Positions 7,123 through 13,927 of a stretch of 20,468 nt of DNA are shown piece after piece. A model generated the notes under the pieces. It ran no database searches. It was not told the origin of the DNA and worked only from the letters and a program-made list of their open reading frames with translations. Source of the DNA: Reyranella sp. (GTDB lineage: Bacteria > Pseudomonadota > Alphaproteobacteria > Reyranellales > Reyranellaceae); the NCBI GenBank assembly GCA_030679805.1, contig JAUXST010000808.1:1-20468 (forward strand). The letters are read 5' to 3'. The position numbers and the translations under genes are program-made. The first letter of the stretch is position 1. Every line of letters starts with the position of its first letter.

Positions 7123-7677
7123 TCAACGGCGACGCCGCTTGGCGAACGCCGCCTCAACGCTCGGCATGACCAACCACCCAATGCCTTCACCCATAGCGTC
7201 CAATTCTTTCGCCGTGCTCGACGAGACGTGGAGGAACTAGGCTTCGCAGATGAAATGCACCATGGGTATCGACGAATCGATGCGCCCAGCGACGCCATGA
7301 AGCTTGAACTCTTCGTTGAAGTCGCTGGCCTCCCGAAGACCCCGCACAATGTGCGTCGCGCCGATCTTGCGGGCATATGCTATCAGGCTCTGATTGGTGT
7401 ACTCGCCAACCCCTAGCGCGCCTTCGAAGAGCAGGTCGCCTGAGCGCAGCTCACTCGCATTGGCAACCGCCTCCGGCCAATGCTCGACAATCGACCGCTC
7501 GATGAGCCTCAGGCTTTCCTCCACGTCGAATGCGCGTTGCTTCTTGACGTTTGTTCCGATAGCAACATGGACTTCGTCAAAGGTCATCAGCGCCTTGCCA
7601 ATGATGCCCAAATGCCCACGCGTTATGGGATCGAAAGATCCAGCGTAGAGAGCTTTGGTCCTGCCAGCCTTGCGCAT
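7123..7677 (-). pseudogene. coaD: Phosphopantetheine adenylyltransferase-like gene (coaD family) interrupted by an in-frame TAG
   Basis: Read from ATG 7677-7675 (an in-frame GTG at 7725 is an alternative), the frame gives 146 residues, a TAG at 7239-7237, then 37 more in-frame codons to a TGA at 7125-7123. The first part has the nucleotidyltransferase signature GSFDPITRGH (13-22) and RGLREASDF (112-120). The part after the TAG reads FLHVSSSTAKELDAMGEGIG and then WLVMPSVEAAF. This is the C-terminal SSS helix that completes the CoaD active site (ISSS-x-VKE in E. coli). One substitution would restore a 184-codon gene, longer than the usual ~160. The family transfers AMP from ATP to 4'-phosphopantetheine in CoA synthesis. 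An insertion around 86-98 (GALGVGEYTNQSL) sets it apart from housekeeping CoaD. The essential gene is presumably elsewhere. Whether the TAG is read through is unknown. Confidence 0.85.
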
Positions 7678-7818
7678 GTGAAACGCCAGCCTCCCTTCCT
7701 CGTCGCGATACGCCGATGCTTCCACGATACAGACTGAACGTTCAAGTGTAGAGAGGCTCGCTCGACCGTCTTTGACGAAATGCTTATGTCAGCTTCGGGT
7801 CTAATGCAGCAGTCGTTT

Positions 7819-7840
7819 AACCCGTCAAAACTTCTGTGCA
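7819..7840 (-). repeat. Right inverted repeat core (22 bp)
   Basis: The minus strand reads TGCACAGAAGTTTTGACGGG and two more T bases, the mirror of 7081-7102. It lies about 80 bases upstream of the autotransporter start. Confidence 0.8.
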
Positions 7841-7920
7841 ACGCTACTAGGCCCGATCTTCATTCCCGCCTGCTTGAGATAGGTCAATGCTGGTGGTCGA
7901 CGGCTCTCTAACTTCAACCA

Positions 7921-9864
7921 ATGCGCGTCTGTCATCGCCTCTTCGCTGTCATCGCGTTGCTGGTGGCTGGCTATGTCGTTTCCGCGGTGGCGCAGACTGG
8001 CCCCCTGCCGCCGGGCCAGGTGATCGTCGGCCCGATCGTACGTGGCCAGAGTTTCAATCCGGGCGGACCGGCGCCGCCGCCGCCTATTTTGCCCCGGGGA
8101 TGGGGCACATCGGTGGCATCGATCACCACCGGCACGGAAGCCAACGATTTCCTGTTTCCCAATATCAACAGCGCCTCGACGCATTCCTTCGTGGAATCCG
8201 CGTCCTCGCCGGCCGCCGTCGTCCTGACCAGCGCGCCCGTGCAGTATGTCCGCTTCTATGATCCCGGCAACGCCGGCCAGGTCGGCAACTTCATCGTCCC
8301 ATCGAACGCCGTGCGCGGTCTTACGCCGGCCCAGATCAAAGATGTGCTGGCGCTGCCTTTCCAACCGACGATGCAGACCATCGTGAAAGTGCCGACAGGC
8401 ACCTGCCTCCTGATCGGCAAGGCGGGACCGATCACGAATTCGCTCACTCAGGCGCCGCTGGGGTTCTGGGGCAATGGCGGCGCGACGCAAGCCTACATCA
8501 TCGGCAAGGATAATGGTGGAGGCTGCAGCTCGACGACCCTGTCCCCGACGTTCATTTCGGCGGGCAGCTTTCTGCAGGGGCAGGCGATCGGCGGTTTGGC
8601 GCTGGTCTACGGACCGCACGCCGGCGGCGGCAACGCCGGCGCCGTCGCGACCGCGCTCGATCGGGGTCCTTACCCGATGCAGTTCAGCGGCATGGGCGGT
8701 TTGTACAACAGCCTCGATCTGCTGAACTACGGCGATCCCACGCAGCTGCGCGTCGCGCTCCTTCAGCTCGATGGCGAGATTCACACCACGACCCAGACGG
8801 TGCTGCTGGGCGACAGTCTCTATCTGCGCCAAACGGTGCTGGGCCGTATGCGGCAGGCCTCCGCCCGGACGAGCACGGGCCCTGCGTCCGCGCTCGCCTA
8901 TGGCGGCCCGATGCTGGCCTCGGCCGATGCCGGGACTTCGCGCTCCCGCGACATTCAGTCCGATTATGGCCCCGGCCTCGCCGACGCCCGGCCAGGAGAC
9001 AATGACGAGTCACCTCGCGACGCGGCATCCGAAACAGAGTTCTGGATGCAGGGCGTCGCGGCTTGGGGGCAGCTCCAGGGCATCGGCGATACCGCTGGCG
9101 TCAGCCGCAATCTCGGCGGCTTCTTTGCCGGCGCCGACCATCGCCTGGCATCCAGCTGGTTCGTGGGCCTTGCCGGAGGTTTTACGAACTCGTCGGTCGG
9201 CATGGGCGACCGGTCGAGCACCGCCGCCATCAGCAGCCTCCATGTCGCCGGCTACACCGGCGCGGCCTTCGGTCCGTGGGACGTGCGCGCCGGTGCTGCG
9301 GCGAGCTTCAACACGGTCGCCACCAGCCGCAACATCATCATTCCCGGCTTCTATGATGCCGAGAGCGCGCGCTATGGCGCGACAACGACGCAGATCTTCA
9401 CTGAGGCGGGCTACCGCGCAGTGTTCGGCAAGATCGCCGCCGAGCCCTTCGCCGGATTTGCCGTCGTGCATCTCGACACCGGCGGCTTTGCCGAAAGCGG
9501 AAGCCCCGGCAGCGCCGGCCTCAGCGCCTCGGGCAGCAGCGACACGCTGGGCTTCTCCACCCTTGGCATGCGCGCCGCCACCAGCGTCGAGTTCAGCGAC
9601 AGCATGGTGCTGACACTGCAGTTGTCCGTTGCCTGGCAGCATGCCTACGGCAACACGGCCGCCACCTCGACCCTGGCGTTCAATGCCAATGGCGCGTCCT
9701 TCACCACTACGGCGCTGCCACTGGCGCGCGATGTGGCGATCGTCGAGGCCGGCCTCGTCCTCCATCTCAATCGGCAGCTCGCGTTTCAGGCAAGCTACTT
9801 CGGCCAGTTCGCCAGCAGCCTGCGGGACAATTGGCTCAGCGCGCGCTTCGGCGTGCGATTCTGA
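7921..9864 (+). CDS. Autotransporter (type Va) with C-terminal outer-membrane beta-barrel
   Basis: A 647-aa protein. Signal peptide about 1-24 (LFAVIALLVAGYVVSAVAQ). A Pro/Gly-rich stretch follows (PLPPGQ..., GGPAPPPPILP at about 48-58), then a passenger of about 300 residues with no recognised enzyme motif. The autotransporter barrel runs from about 370 (FWMQGVAAWGQLQG) to the end. Alternating aromatic/small strands (WFVGLAGGF, FGPWDVRAGAAASF, LAFQASYFGQF) and the terminal Phe of RFGVRF are typical for BAM-inserted barrels. The protein would sit in the outer membrane with the passenger outside. The passenger is short and lacks obvious beta-helix repeats. The ATG at 7921 has no clear Shine-Dalgarno, and the inverted-repeat module ends only 70 bases upstream, so the native promoter may have been displaced. 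Confidence 0.88.
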   Translation: MRVCHRLFAVIALLVAGYVVSAVAQTGPLPPGQVIVGPIVRGQSFNPGGPAPPPPILPRGWGTSVASITTGTEANDFLFPNINSASTHSFVESASSPAAVVLTSAPVQYVRFYDPGNAGQVGNFIVPSNAVRGLTPAQIKDVLALPFQPTMQTIVKVPTGTCLLIGKAGPITNSLTQAPLGFWGNGGATQAYIIGKDNGGGCSSTTLSPTFISAGSFLQGQAIGGLALVYGPHAGGGNAGAVATALDRGPYPMQFSGMGGLYNSLDLLNYGDPTQLRVALLQLDGEIHTTTQTVLLGDSLYLRQTVLGRMRQASARTSTGPASALAYGGPMLASADAGTSRSRDIQSDYGPGLADARPGDNDESPRDAASETEFWMQGVAAWGQLQGIGDTAGVSRNLGGFFAGADHRLASSWFVGLAGGFTNSSVGMGDRSSTAAISSLHVAGYTGAAFGPWDVRAGAAASFNTVATSRNIIIPGFYDAESARYGATTTQIFTEAGYRAVFGKIAAEPFAGFAVVHLDTGGFAESGSPGSAGLSASGSSDTLGFSTLGMRAATSVEFSDSMVLTLQLSVAWQHAYGNTAATSTLAFNANGASFTTTALPLARDVAIVEAGLVLHLNRQLAFQASYFGQFASSLRDNWLSARFGVRF

Positions 9865-9942
9865 CGTCGTCTCAGGCGTTGGATTGACCTGGTTATTCGG
9901 GCCTGCCACCGTCGCCAGCCTAGGCAACCGAAGAGGGACTCC

Positions 9943-10302
9943 ATGAAAGCTGGCACCTACGCGGCAATCCTCGCGCTCGCTTCGGGAACTGCTCTGGCTC
10001 AAGCTTCCCAGGAATGGCCCATCGTCATCGAACACGCCCCGGGTAACGCCTCCACCTGCGCACCGGGCACCGGCAATCCGATGATCCGGGTCGCCGACGG
10101 TACCATGTCGCTCAGGTTCGCGGCCTTTCCCCAGCCGATCTGGACGGTGAAGCTCGCACCGGACGGCAGCTTCGATGCGGTGGTGCCGAGCTATGCCGAT
10201 CCGAATGGCGCGCGAATCACGGTCCCCGCCGGAACCGGTCCGCGCCCGATCGCCACGATGCAGCAGAGCCATCCCTGCGGCTATCGTCTGATCCCGAAGT
10301 AG
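9943..10302 (+). CDS. Small exported protein with two cysteines
   Basis: A 119-aa protein with AGAGGGA before the ATG at 9943. The signal peptide covers about 1-20 (AAILALASGTALAQ). The mature domain of about 100 residues has Cys39 and Cys112 near its ends, probably a disulphide, and beta-strand-like segments (EWPIVIEHAPG, TMSLRFAAFPQPIWTVKL, GSFDAVVPSY). I do not recognise a named family. It follows the autotransporter by 78 bases on the same strand with its own good ribosome binding site, so cotranscription is possible. A hairpin right after its stop codon ends the unit. Confidence 0.7.
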   Translation: MKAGTYAAILALASGTALAQASQEWPIVIEHAPGNASTCAPGTGNPMIRVADGTMSLRFAAFPQPIWTVKLAPDGSFDAVVPSYADPNGARITVPAGTGPRPIATMQQSHPCGYRLIPK

Positions 10303-10322
10303 AGCGCGCCCGTCGGGCGCTC
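10302..10322. terminator. Bidirectional hairpin terminator
   Basis: GAGCGC and GCGCTC arms (10302-10307 and 10317-10322) enclose a further CC/GG pairing with one bulged G and a 4-base loop. It fills the whole 21-base gap between the convergent genes ending at 10302 (+) and 10324 (-). Confidence 0.55.
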
Positions 10323-10323
10323 G

Positions 10324-11055
10324 TCAGGCGTCCGTGAATGGGCCGATCCGCGCCACCGCGAACGCCGGCCTCGCCTGGATCGCCTGCCACCATGCGTGGA
10401 CGCGCGGATGGCGCGCCGCCGTCATCTCGTCCGGCGCAATCTCCTCGTCGAGGCGTTTGACGAACGGCACTGCGGCGATGTCGGCGATCGAATAACGATC
10501 GCCCAGGAGCCATGTGCCGCCCTCCAGCATCACTTCCATTCGGTCGAGCAGCCCGACCCGGAGTTTGTCGCGCGCCTCCTGGCGCTCCTCTTCGGTGTAG
10601 GGCTTCCGCGCCGTGCGCATCCAGGCTTCGCGCCGCTCCTTGCTTGGCACATTCTTGAGCTTCTCCGCGAGTTCCGCATCCGACCATTGCGTGGCGACCT
10701 TTGCCATCGAATGCGCCCAGTTGAAGATGATGAGGTTGCCGATCAGCCCGTCGACATGGCGGATCCAGTTGCGCATCTCGGCGCGACCGAAGGCGTCGGC
10801 GGGACGCAATGGCGGCTCGGGATGCGTCTCGTCGAGATATTCGCAGATCGTGCCGCTCTCGTAGAGCGAGTGTCCGCCCTCCAGGATCAGCAGTGGAATG
10901 ACGCCGTTGGGATTGAGCTGCAGGAAGGCAGGCGCATGGTGCTCCATCTTCGTGAGATCGATGATCCTGCTCTCGAAGGCCTGCCCCTTCTCAGCGAGGC
11001 AGAGCCGCACCCGGCGCGACGCCGAGGATCTCCAGCCATGATACAGCACATACAT
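10324..11055 (-). CDS. Glutathione S-transferase family protein
   Basis: A 243-aa protein. The ATG at 11055-11053 has GGAG 6 bases upstream and places the first beta strand (MYVLYHG) at the N-terminus as usual for the family. The thioredoxin-like domain covers about 1-80. It has WRSSASRRVRL with candidate Ser for glutathione activation, the cis-Pro turn NGVIPLL, and the YESGTICEYLDE glutathione-binding Glu-Ser pair. The all-helical C-terminal domain (about 90-230) includes GDRYSIADIAAVPFVKRLDE, with the conserved N-capping box and hydrophobic staple Asp. The protein would be cytosolic and conjugates or isomerises with glutathione; the substrate is not predictable. An insertion with a charged run (KNVPSKERREAWMRTARKPY) lengthens the helical domain. 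It faces the 9943-10302 gene tail to tail. Confidence 0.92.
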   Translation of the reverse strand: MYVLYHGWRSSASRRVRLCLAEKGQAFESRIIDLTKMEHHAPAFLQLNPNGVIPLLILEGGHSLYESGTICEYLDETHPEPPLRPADAFGRAEMRNWIRHVDGLIGNLIIFNWAHSMAKVATQWSDAELAEKLKNVPSKERREAWMRTARKPYTEEERQEARDKLRVGLLDRMEVMLEGGTWLLGDRYSIADIAAVPFVKRLDEEIAPDEMTAARHPRVHAWWQAIQARPAFAVARIGPFTDA

Positions 11056-11204
11056 TGGGGACTCCGGCGATGGCGACACAAGCTTTGGGACTCCAGATTA
11101 GCCTGTCTTCACACCAGGTGCTGCAACCTCCGGTTCCGCGCGCCGGCACGCGGTGCTAATCTTTTGCTTGATCCCGCGGAGTCGGGAAGACCAAGGAGGA
11201 AGCC

Positions 11205-11675
11205 ATGACCATCGGCCGCCGCCATCTCGCCGCCGCTGCGTTCGTCGCATCGGGCGCATCCGTGCTTGCCCTCTCGCCCGCCTCCCTGGCGCCCGCGCGC
11301 GCCGAAGGCAACGAGGCCGCCGCCGTCGCCGAGGCGGTCGCCGCCCTCACCAAGGCCATGCTCACGGCCGACAAGGCCAAGCTCCAGGCGCTCACCGCCG
11401 ACCAGCTGAGCTACGGCCATTCGAGCGGCAAGCTCGAGGACAAGGCGACCTTCGTCGACGTCATCGCCTCGAAGAAGACGGTCTACAAATCCATCGAGCT
11501 TTCCAAGCAGACCGTCGTGGTCGCCGGCAACGACGCCATTGTGCGCCACGCCTGGGAGAGCGAGAGTGGCCCCGGCGACGGCAAGTGGAATGTCTCGAAG
11601 ATTGGCATCCTGCAGGTCTGGCAGAAGCAGGCCTCGGGCTGGCGGCTGCTGGCGCGGCAGGCCTTCAAGGTTTGA
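11205..11675 (+). CDS. Exported NTF2-like (SnoaL/DUF4440-type) protein
   Basis: A 156-aa protein with a very strong ribosome binding site (AAGGAGG, 6 bases before the ATG). The N-terminus has a twin arginine (IGRRHLAAAAFVASG) followed by a hydrophobic core and an ARA cleavage site at about 34, so Tat export is possible. Residues 36-156 fit the cone-shaped NTF2-like fold: an initial helix AVAALTKAMLTADKAKLQAL, LSYGHSSGKLEDKATFVD, then strands KSIELSKQTVVVAG, AIVRHAWES and GWRLLARQAFKV. This is the arrangement of DUF4440 or SnoaL-like proteins, which bind small molecules or act as isomerases. The catalytic role and ligand are unknown. The gene is divergent from the GST gene. Confidence 0.82.
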   Translation: MTIGRRHLAAAAFVASGASVLALSPASLAPARAEGNEAAAVAEAVAALTKAMLTADKAKLQALTADQLSYGHSSGKLEDKATFVDVIASKKTVYKSIELSKQTVVVAGNDAIVRHAWESESGPGDGKWNVSKIGILQVWQKQASGWRLLARQAFKV

Positions 11676-11716
11676 TCGGCAAGCGCAACATCCCATTTGC
11701 ACAGGCGTTGAGGAAC

Positions 11717-11884
11717 ATGGCCCAGATTCCGCGCTCGCAGAAGATCACGCAGAACAGCAACGACCGCCAACATCGGGCGGCCTCGGCTGTCTCGACCAAG
11801 CAGGTCGCGAAGGACGCCGTTCGCGGCGGTCCCAAGTCGGTGAAGAAGGACAAGCGCCCCTCCGGTCACGGCCAGAAGGGCTAG
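11717..11884 (+). CDS. Small basic 55-aa protein
   Basis: The ATG at 11717 has GAGGA 2-3 bases upstream. The product (MAQIPRSQKITQNSNDRQHR, ending KKDKRPSGHGQKG) is very Lys/Arg/Gln/Asn-rich, without hydrophobic segments, and probably disordered. No family is recognised. It is 41 bases behind the NTF2-like gene and may be cotranscribed. Its stop codon overlaps the stop of the convergent SpoIIAA-like gene within CTAG (11881-11884). It is a plausible but unproven gene. Support comes from the ribosome binding site, the clean end at the convergent stop and a natural-looking charged composition. Confidence 0.5.
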   Translation: MAQIPRSQKITQNSNDRQHRAASAVSTKQVAKDAVRGGPKSVKKDKRPSGHGQKG

Positions 11885-12264
11885 GGCCTTTCCGGTTCGG
11901 CCAGGCTCCGGATCCATCGGCGTGCCGGCGTGATCTCGCCGAACACGCGCATCGGACGGTCGGCGGAGGCGAGCATGCCTAACACGTGCCCGGCCAGCTC
12001 GGCATATTTCTCCGGCAACACCACGGCCAGCGGGCCCATCGGACCCGTGCCGTGTTCGGCGCGCATGCGCACGCCCACCGCTATGGCCTCCTCGGACGTC
12101 ATGCGCGTGCCGCCGAACTCGCCGTCGAACAGCTTGCGATAGCCGTGGGCGTTGGCAGTTTTCATGGCATCGAGAACGGCCTCGAAGTCGGCGCGCACGA
12201 CCCCTCCCTTCGCGACCACCGTCACGAGTTTCTGCTGCGGTTCGATTGTCCGGTGACGGGGCAT
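11881..12264 (-). CDS. SpoIIAA/STAS-like family protein, paralogue A
   Basis: A 127-aa protein. The ATG at 12264-12262 is chosen because it gives MPRHRTIEPQQKLVTVVAKG, matching the starts of paralogues B and C; an upstream TTG is not needed. The pattern is an N-terminal beta hairpin, a first helix (RADFEAVLDAMKTA), a strand with YRKLFDGEFGGTRM, a helix (EEAIAVGVRMRAEHG), a strand GPLAVVLPEK, a helix and the end RPMRVFGEITPARRWI. This alpha/beta order resembles SpoIIAA-like or STAS proteins, a cytosolic fold often used in protein-protein regulation. No phosphorylated Ser or partner is evident. It is the most divergent of the three copies: Lys-Gly-Gly replaces Glu-Gly-Glu at about 19-21. TATATA lies 5 bases upstream of the ATG and there is no Shine-Dalgarno. 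Confidence 0.75.
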   Translation of the reverse strand: MPRHRTIEPQQKLVTVVAKGGVVRADFEAVLDAMKTANAHGYRKLFDGEFGGTRMTSEEAIAVGVRMRAEHGTGPMGPLAVVLPEKYAELAGHVLGMLASADRPMRVFGEITPARRWIRSLAEPERP

Positions 12265-12321
12265 GCGGCTATATATCAGGACCAAAAGTGCAAATAGACC
12301 AATGCCGATATTGCTCTACCG

Positions 12322-12672
12322 TTAGCCTAGGCACCTGAAGTGGGTCTGGAGATTGACGTAGTCAGTCAGGTCGTTGTCGAGCACCTGGTAGCGCCGCCCC
12401 TTGCAGGTCCGGTCCATGTACTGCTTGGCGACAGTCCACCCGCGCTCGCGTTCGGCCTCGGGATCGGGATTGATCACCAGCGTCGCCCGCACGACCAGCA
12501 TCCGGTACTCGTCGGCCATGTCGGTCGGCGCGATGCGAACCTCGAACAGGCGCCCGTCCACCTTGACCGTCTCGACCTGCGAGTCATTGAGCGTCGCCTT
12601 GGTGTTGCAGGCGCCAAGCGCGAGCACCACTGCAAGAAGAGCAGGGGCGAGGAGGGTGGGAACGATTTTCAT
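12322..12672 (-). CDS. Putative lipoprotein
   Basis: A 116-aa protein with AGGGGGAGG upstream of the ATG at 12672. The N-terminus is a lipoprotein signal (LLAPALLAVVLALGACN) with lipobox LGAC and Cys22 as lipidation site. The residue after Cys is Asn, so outer-membrane sorting is likely if the usual Lol rule holds. The mature domain of about 95 residues (VDGRLFEVRIAPTDMADEYR, VVRATLVINPD) contains two further cysteines (in DRTCKGRRYQV and HFRCLG) that may pair. The family is not recognised. It is divergent from the 12803 gene, and an FNR/FixK-type dyad lies 37 bases upstream of its ATG. The stop lies 57 bases upstream of paralogue A on the same strand. Confidence 0.75.
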   Translation of the reverse strand: MKIVPTLLAPALLAVVLALGACNTKATLNDSQVETVKVDGRLFEVRIAPTDMADEYRMLVVRATLVINPDPEAERERGWTVAKQYMDRTCKGRRYQVLDNDLTDYVNLQTHFRCLG

Positions 12673-12708
12673 GATGCCTCCCCCTACCGTTCCGCGCCAG
12701 GCGGCGCG

Positions 12709-12722
12709 TTGACATTGATCAA
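12709..12722. promoter_or_regulatory. FNR/FixK-type dyad (TTGAC-ATTG-ATCAA)
   Basis: The 14-base site fits TTGA-N6-TCAA exactly, the consensus of FNR/FixK/DNR regulators of low-oxygen or nitric-oxide response. It sits in the divergent spacer between the lipoprotein (start 12672) and the 81-aa gene (start 12803). Its distances to both starts suit activation at about -41 of either promoter. Confidence 0.5.
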
Positions 12723-12802
12723 CCCGCCCAACGGATGCTCCTTGCGTAAGTTTGTCGTCAGCATCGCAGGGTAGCTTTCGCCCGTCTTGGGGGAGACATC
12801 CG

Positions 12803-13048
12803 ATGAATCATTTCGAGATCCTGGAAGCCACGGCGAGGGAAGCCCGCCAGCACGTGCGACGGCTGCGTTACACTGTGCCGAGGGGGCAACAGGAAGACAT
12901 GCTGGGCACGCTTGAGAACCTGATCGCGGCCACGGCAACGACGGCGCGCATCTGTCAGCGTGAGTTGAAACTGCTGCGTTCGGAATTCGCCACCGCGATG
13001 GCGCGGATCGAAGGTCTCGAGAGAGCGGCACTGCCTTCCCCGGCGTAG
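12803..13048 (+). CDS. Small helical protein, unknown function
   Basis: An 81-aa protein. The ATG at 12803 has GGGGGAGA 6 bases upstream, which decides against the in-frame start at 12752. The sequence (MNHFEILEATAREARQHVRR ... ENLIAATATTARICQRELKL ... FATAMARIEGLERA) is almost entirely amphipathic helix with heptad-like hydrophobic spacing, suggesting a helical bundle or coiled coil. There is no signal peptide or membrane segment, and one cysteine. No family is recognised. The FNR/FixK-type site 80 bases upstream suggests control by oxygen or nitric oxide; this is inferred only from the site. It converges on paralogue B. Confidence 0.65.
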   Translation: MNHFEILEATAREARQHVRRLRYTVPRGQQEDMLGTLENLIAATATTARICQRELKLLRSEFATAMARIEGLERAALPSPA

Positions 13049-13065
13049 ACGCTGCCGGCGGCGTC
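13048..13065. terminator. Possible bidirectional hairpin
   Basis: GACGC (13048-13052) and GCGTC (13061-13065) can pair around an 8-base loop, right after the 12803-13048 gene and before the stop of convergent paralogue B. The arms are short and there is no U-tract. Confidence 0.3.
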
Positions 13066-13077
13066 GCAGGGCGGGCG

Positions 13078-13449
13078 CTATCCCGGCAGGCTGCTGATCC
13101 ATTTGCGCGCCGCCCTGGCCTCGCCGAAGACGCGCATCGGCCGCCGGGCGGCAGCTAGCATGCCCAGCACCCGGCCGAGCGGCTCGGCCAGCGCCTCCGG
13201 CACGACCACAGCCAGTGGGCCCATCGGGCCTGTCTCGTGGGCGGTCCGCATGCGCACGCCCAGCGCTAGGATCTCCTCGGCCGGCATCCGCGTGTCGCCA
13301 CGCGAGCCATCGAACAGCTTGCGGTAGCCATTGGCGCCGGCCTCGCCCATGGCATCGAGATAGGCCTCGAACTCGGCGCGCGTGACCTCGCCCTCGGCGA
13401 CGGCGGTCATCAGTCTTCGTTCCGGGTCGATCGTCCAATGAAGCGGCAT
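13078..13449 (-). CDS. SpoIIAA/STAS-like family protein, paralogue B
   Basis: A 123-aa protein from the ATG at 13449-13447; the start is fixed by the shared MPLHWTIDP opening of copies B and C. The same frame is open further upstream, but only as antisense or out-of-frame sequence across copy C. Features match the family: MTAVAEGEVTRAEFEAYLDA, GYRKLFDGSRGDTRM, ILALGVRMRTAH, GPMGPLAVVVPEAL, RPMRVFGEARAARKWI. It is very similar to copy C, 106 bases upstream, so a tandem duplication is likely. A TATATAAGG stretch just before the ATG could serve as a promoter -10 or, through AAGG, as a ribosome binding site. It would be a cytosolic protein of unknown role. Confidence 0.82.
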   Translation of the reverse strand: MPLHWTIDPERRLMTAVAEGEVTRAEFEAYLDAMGEAGANGYRKLFDGSRGDTRMPAEEILALGVRMRTAHETGPMGPLAVVVPEALAEPLGRVLGMLAAARRPMRVFGEARAARKWISSLPG

Positions 13450-13555
13450 GTGCACCTTATATAGTCGCCTAGGCCACCGAACGGCCGTGTCGGCATTGTC
13501 GCGCCCTGCATCGACCGAGGTGATTCTTCTTCGCCGAGAGGCCGGGAGACAGCTG

Positions 13556-13927
13556 CTATCTCGGCAGGTTGCCGATCCATTTGCGCGCCGGCCCGACTTC
13601 GCGGAAGACGCGCATCGGCCGCTCGGCCGAGGCCAGCATGCCCAGCATCCGGCCGAACGGCTCCGCAACGCCCCCCGGCACGACCATGGCCAGCGGGCCC
13701 ATGGGCCCCGTCGCATGGGCGGCACGCATGCGCACGCCCAGCGCAAGAACGTCCTCGGGCCCCATGCTCGTGTCGCCGCGCGTGCCGTCGAACAGCTTGC
13801 GGTAGCCGTTGGCACCGGCCTGGTCGACGGCATTGAGATAGGCCTCGACCTCGGCGCGCTTGACCTCGCCCTCTGCCACCACGGTGACCAGTCTCTGTTC
13901 CGGATCGATCGTCCAGTGAAGCGGCAT
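13556..13927 (-). CDS. SpoIIAA/STAS-like family protein, paralogue C
   Basis: A 123-aa protein from the ATG at 13927-13925, the same length as copy B and colinear with it end to end (stops LPR and LPG). Family segments are VTVVAEGEVKRAEVEAYLNA, GYRKLFDGTRGDTSM, VLALGVRMRAAHATGPMG, VVPGGVAEPFGRMLGMLA and RPMRVFREVGPARKWIGNL. The first part is a beta hairpin, then strand/helix alternation as in SpoIIAA-like or STAS proteins. No Shine-Dalgarno or TATATA is seen upstream, unlike copies A and B. The in-frame ORF extends 13 codons further (MRTDAGCGTANVA), but the paralogues argue against using it. Conserved surface candidates are the YRKLFDG and GPMGPLA segments shared by all copies. Confidence 0.82.
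   Translation of the reverse strand: MPLHWTIDPEQRLVTVVAEGEVKRAEVEAYLNAVDQAGANGYRKLFDGTRGDTSMGPEDVLALGVRMRAAHATGPMGPLAMVVPGGVAEPFGRMLGMLASAERPMRVFREVGPARKWIGNLPR

Larger units (their letters stand above)
7071..7850. mobile_element. 780-bp inverted-repeat-bounded module carrying a coaD-like relic, no transposase
   Basis: The left end (7071-7102, plus strand) and right end (7850-7819, minus strand) are 32-base inverted repeats matching at 27 positions without gaps: CTAGTA, four unmatched bases, then a 22-base block with one mismatch. Both ends start with CTAG, which could be a target duplication or part of the repeat, since CTAG is palindromic. The coaD-like frame fills most of the interior and stops about 20 bases short of the left repeat. 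Base composition inside is visibly less GC-rich than around it. No transposase or resolvase frame is present, so a non-autonomous (MITE-like) element moved by an unknown transposase is the best reading. The IS family is not identified. Confidence 0.6.

Noticed and set aside
9010..10272. 420-codon minus-strand ORF opposite the autotransporter barrel
   Set aside because: It spans two well-supported plus-strand genes and their spacer and has unnatural Gly/Arg/Ala composition.
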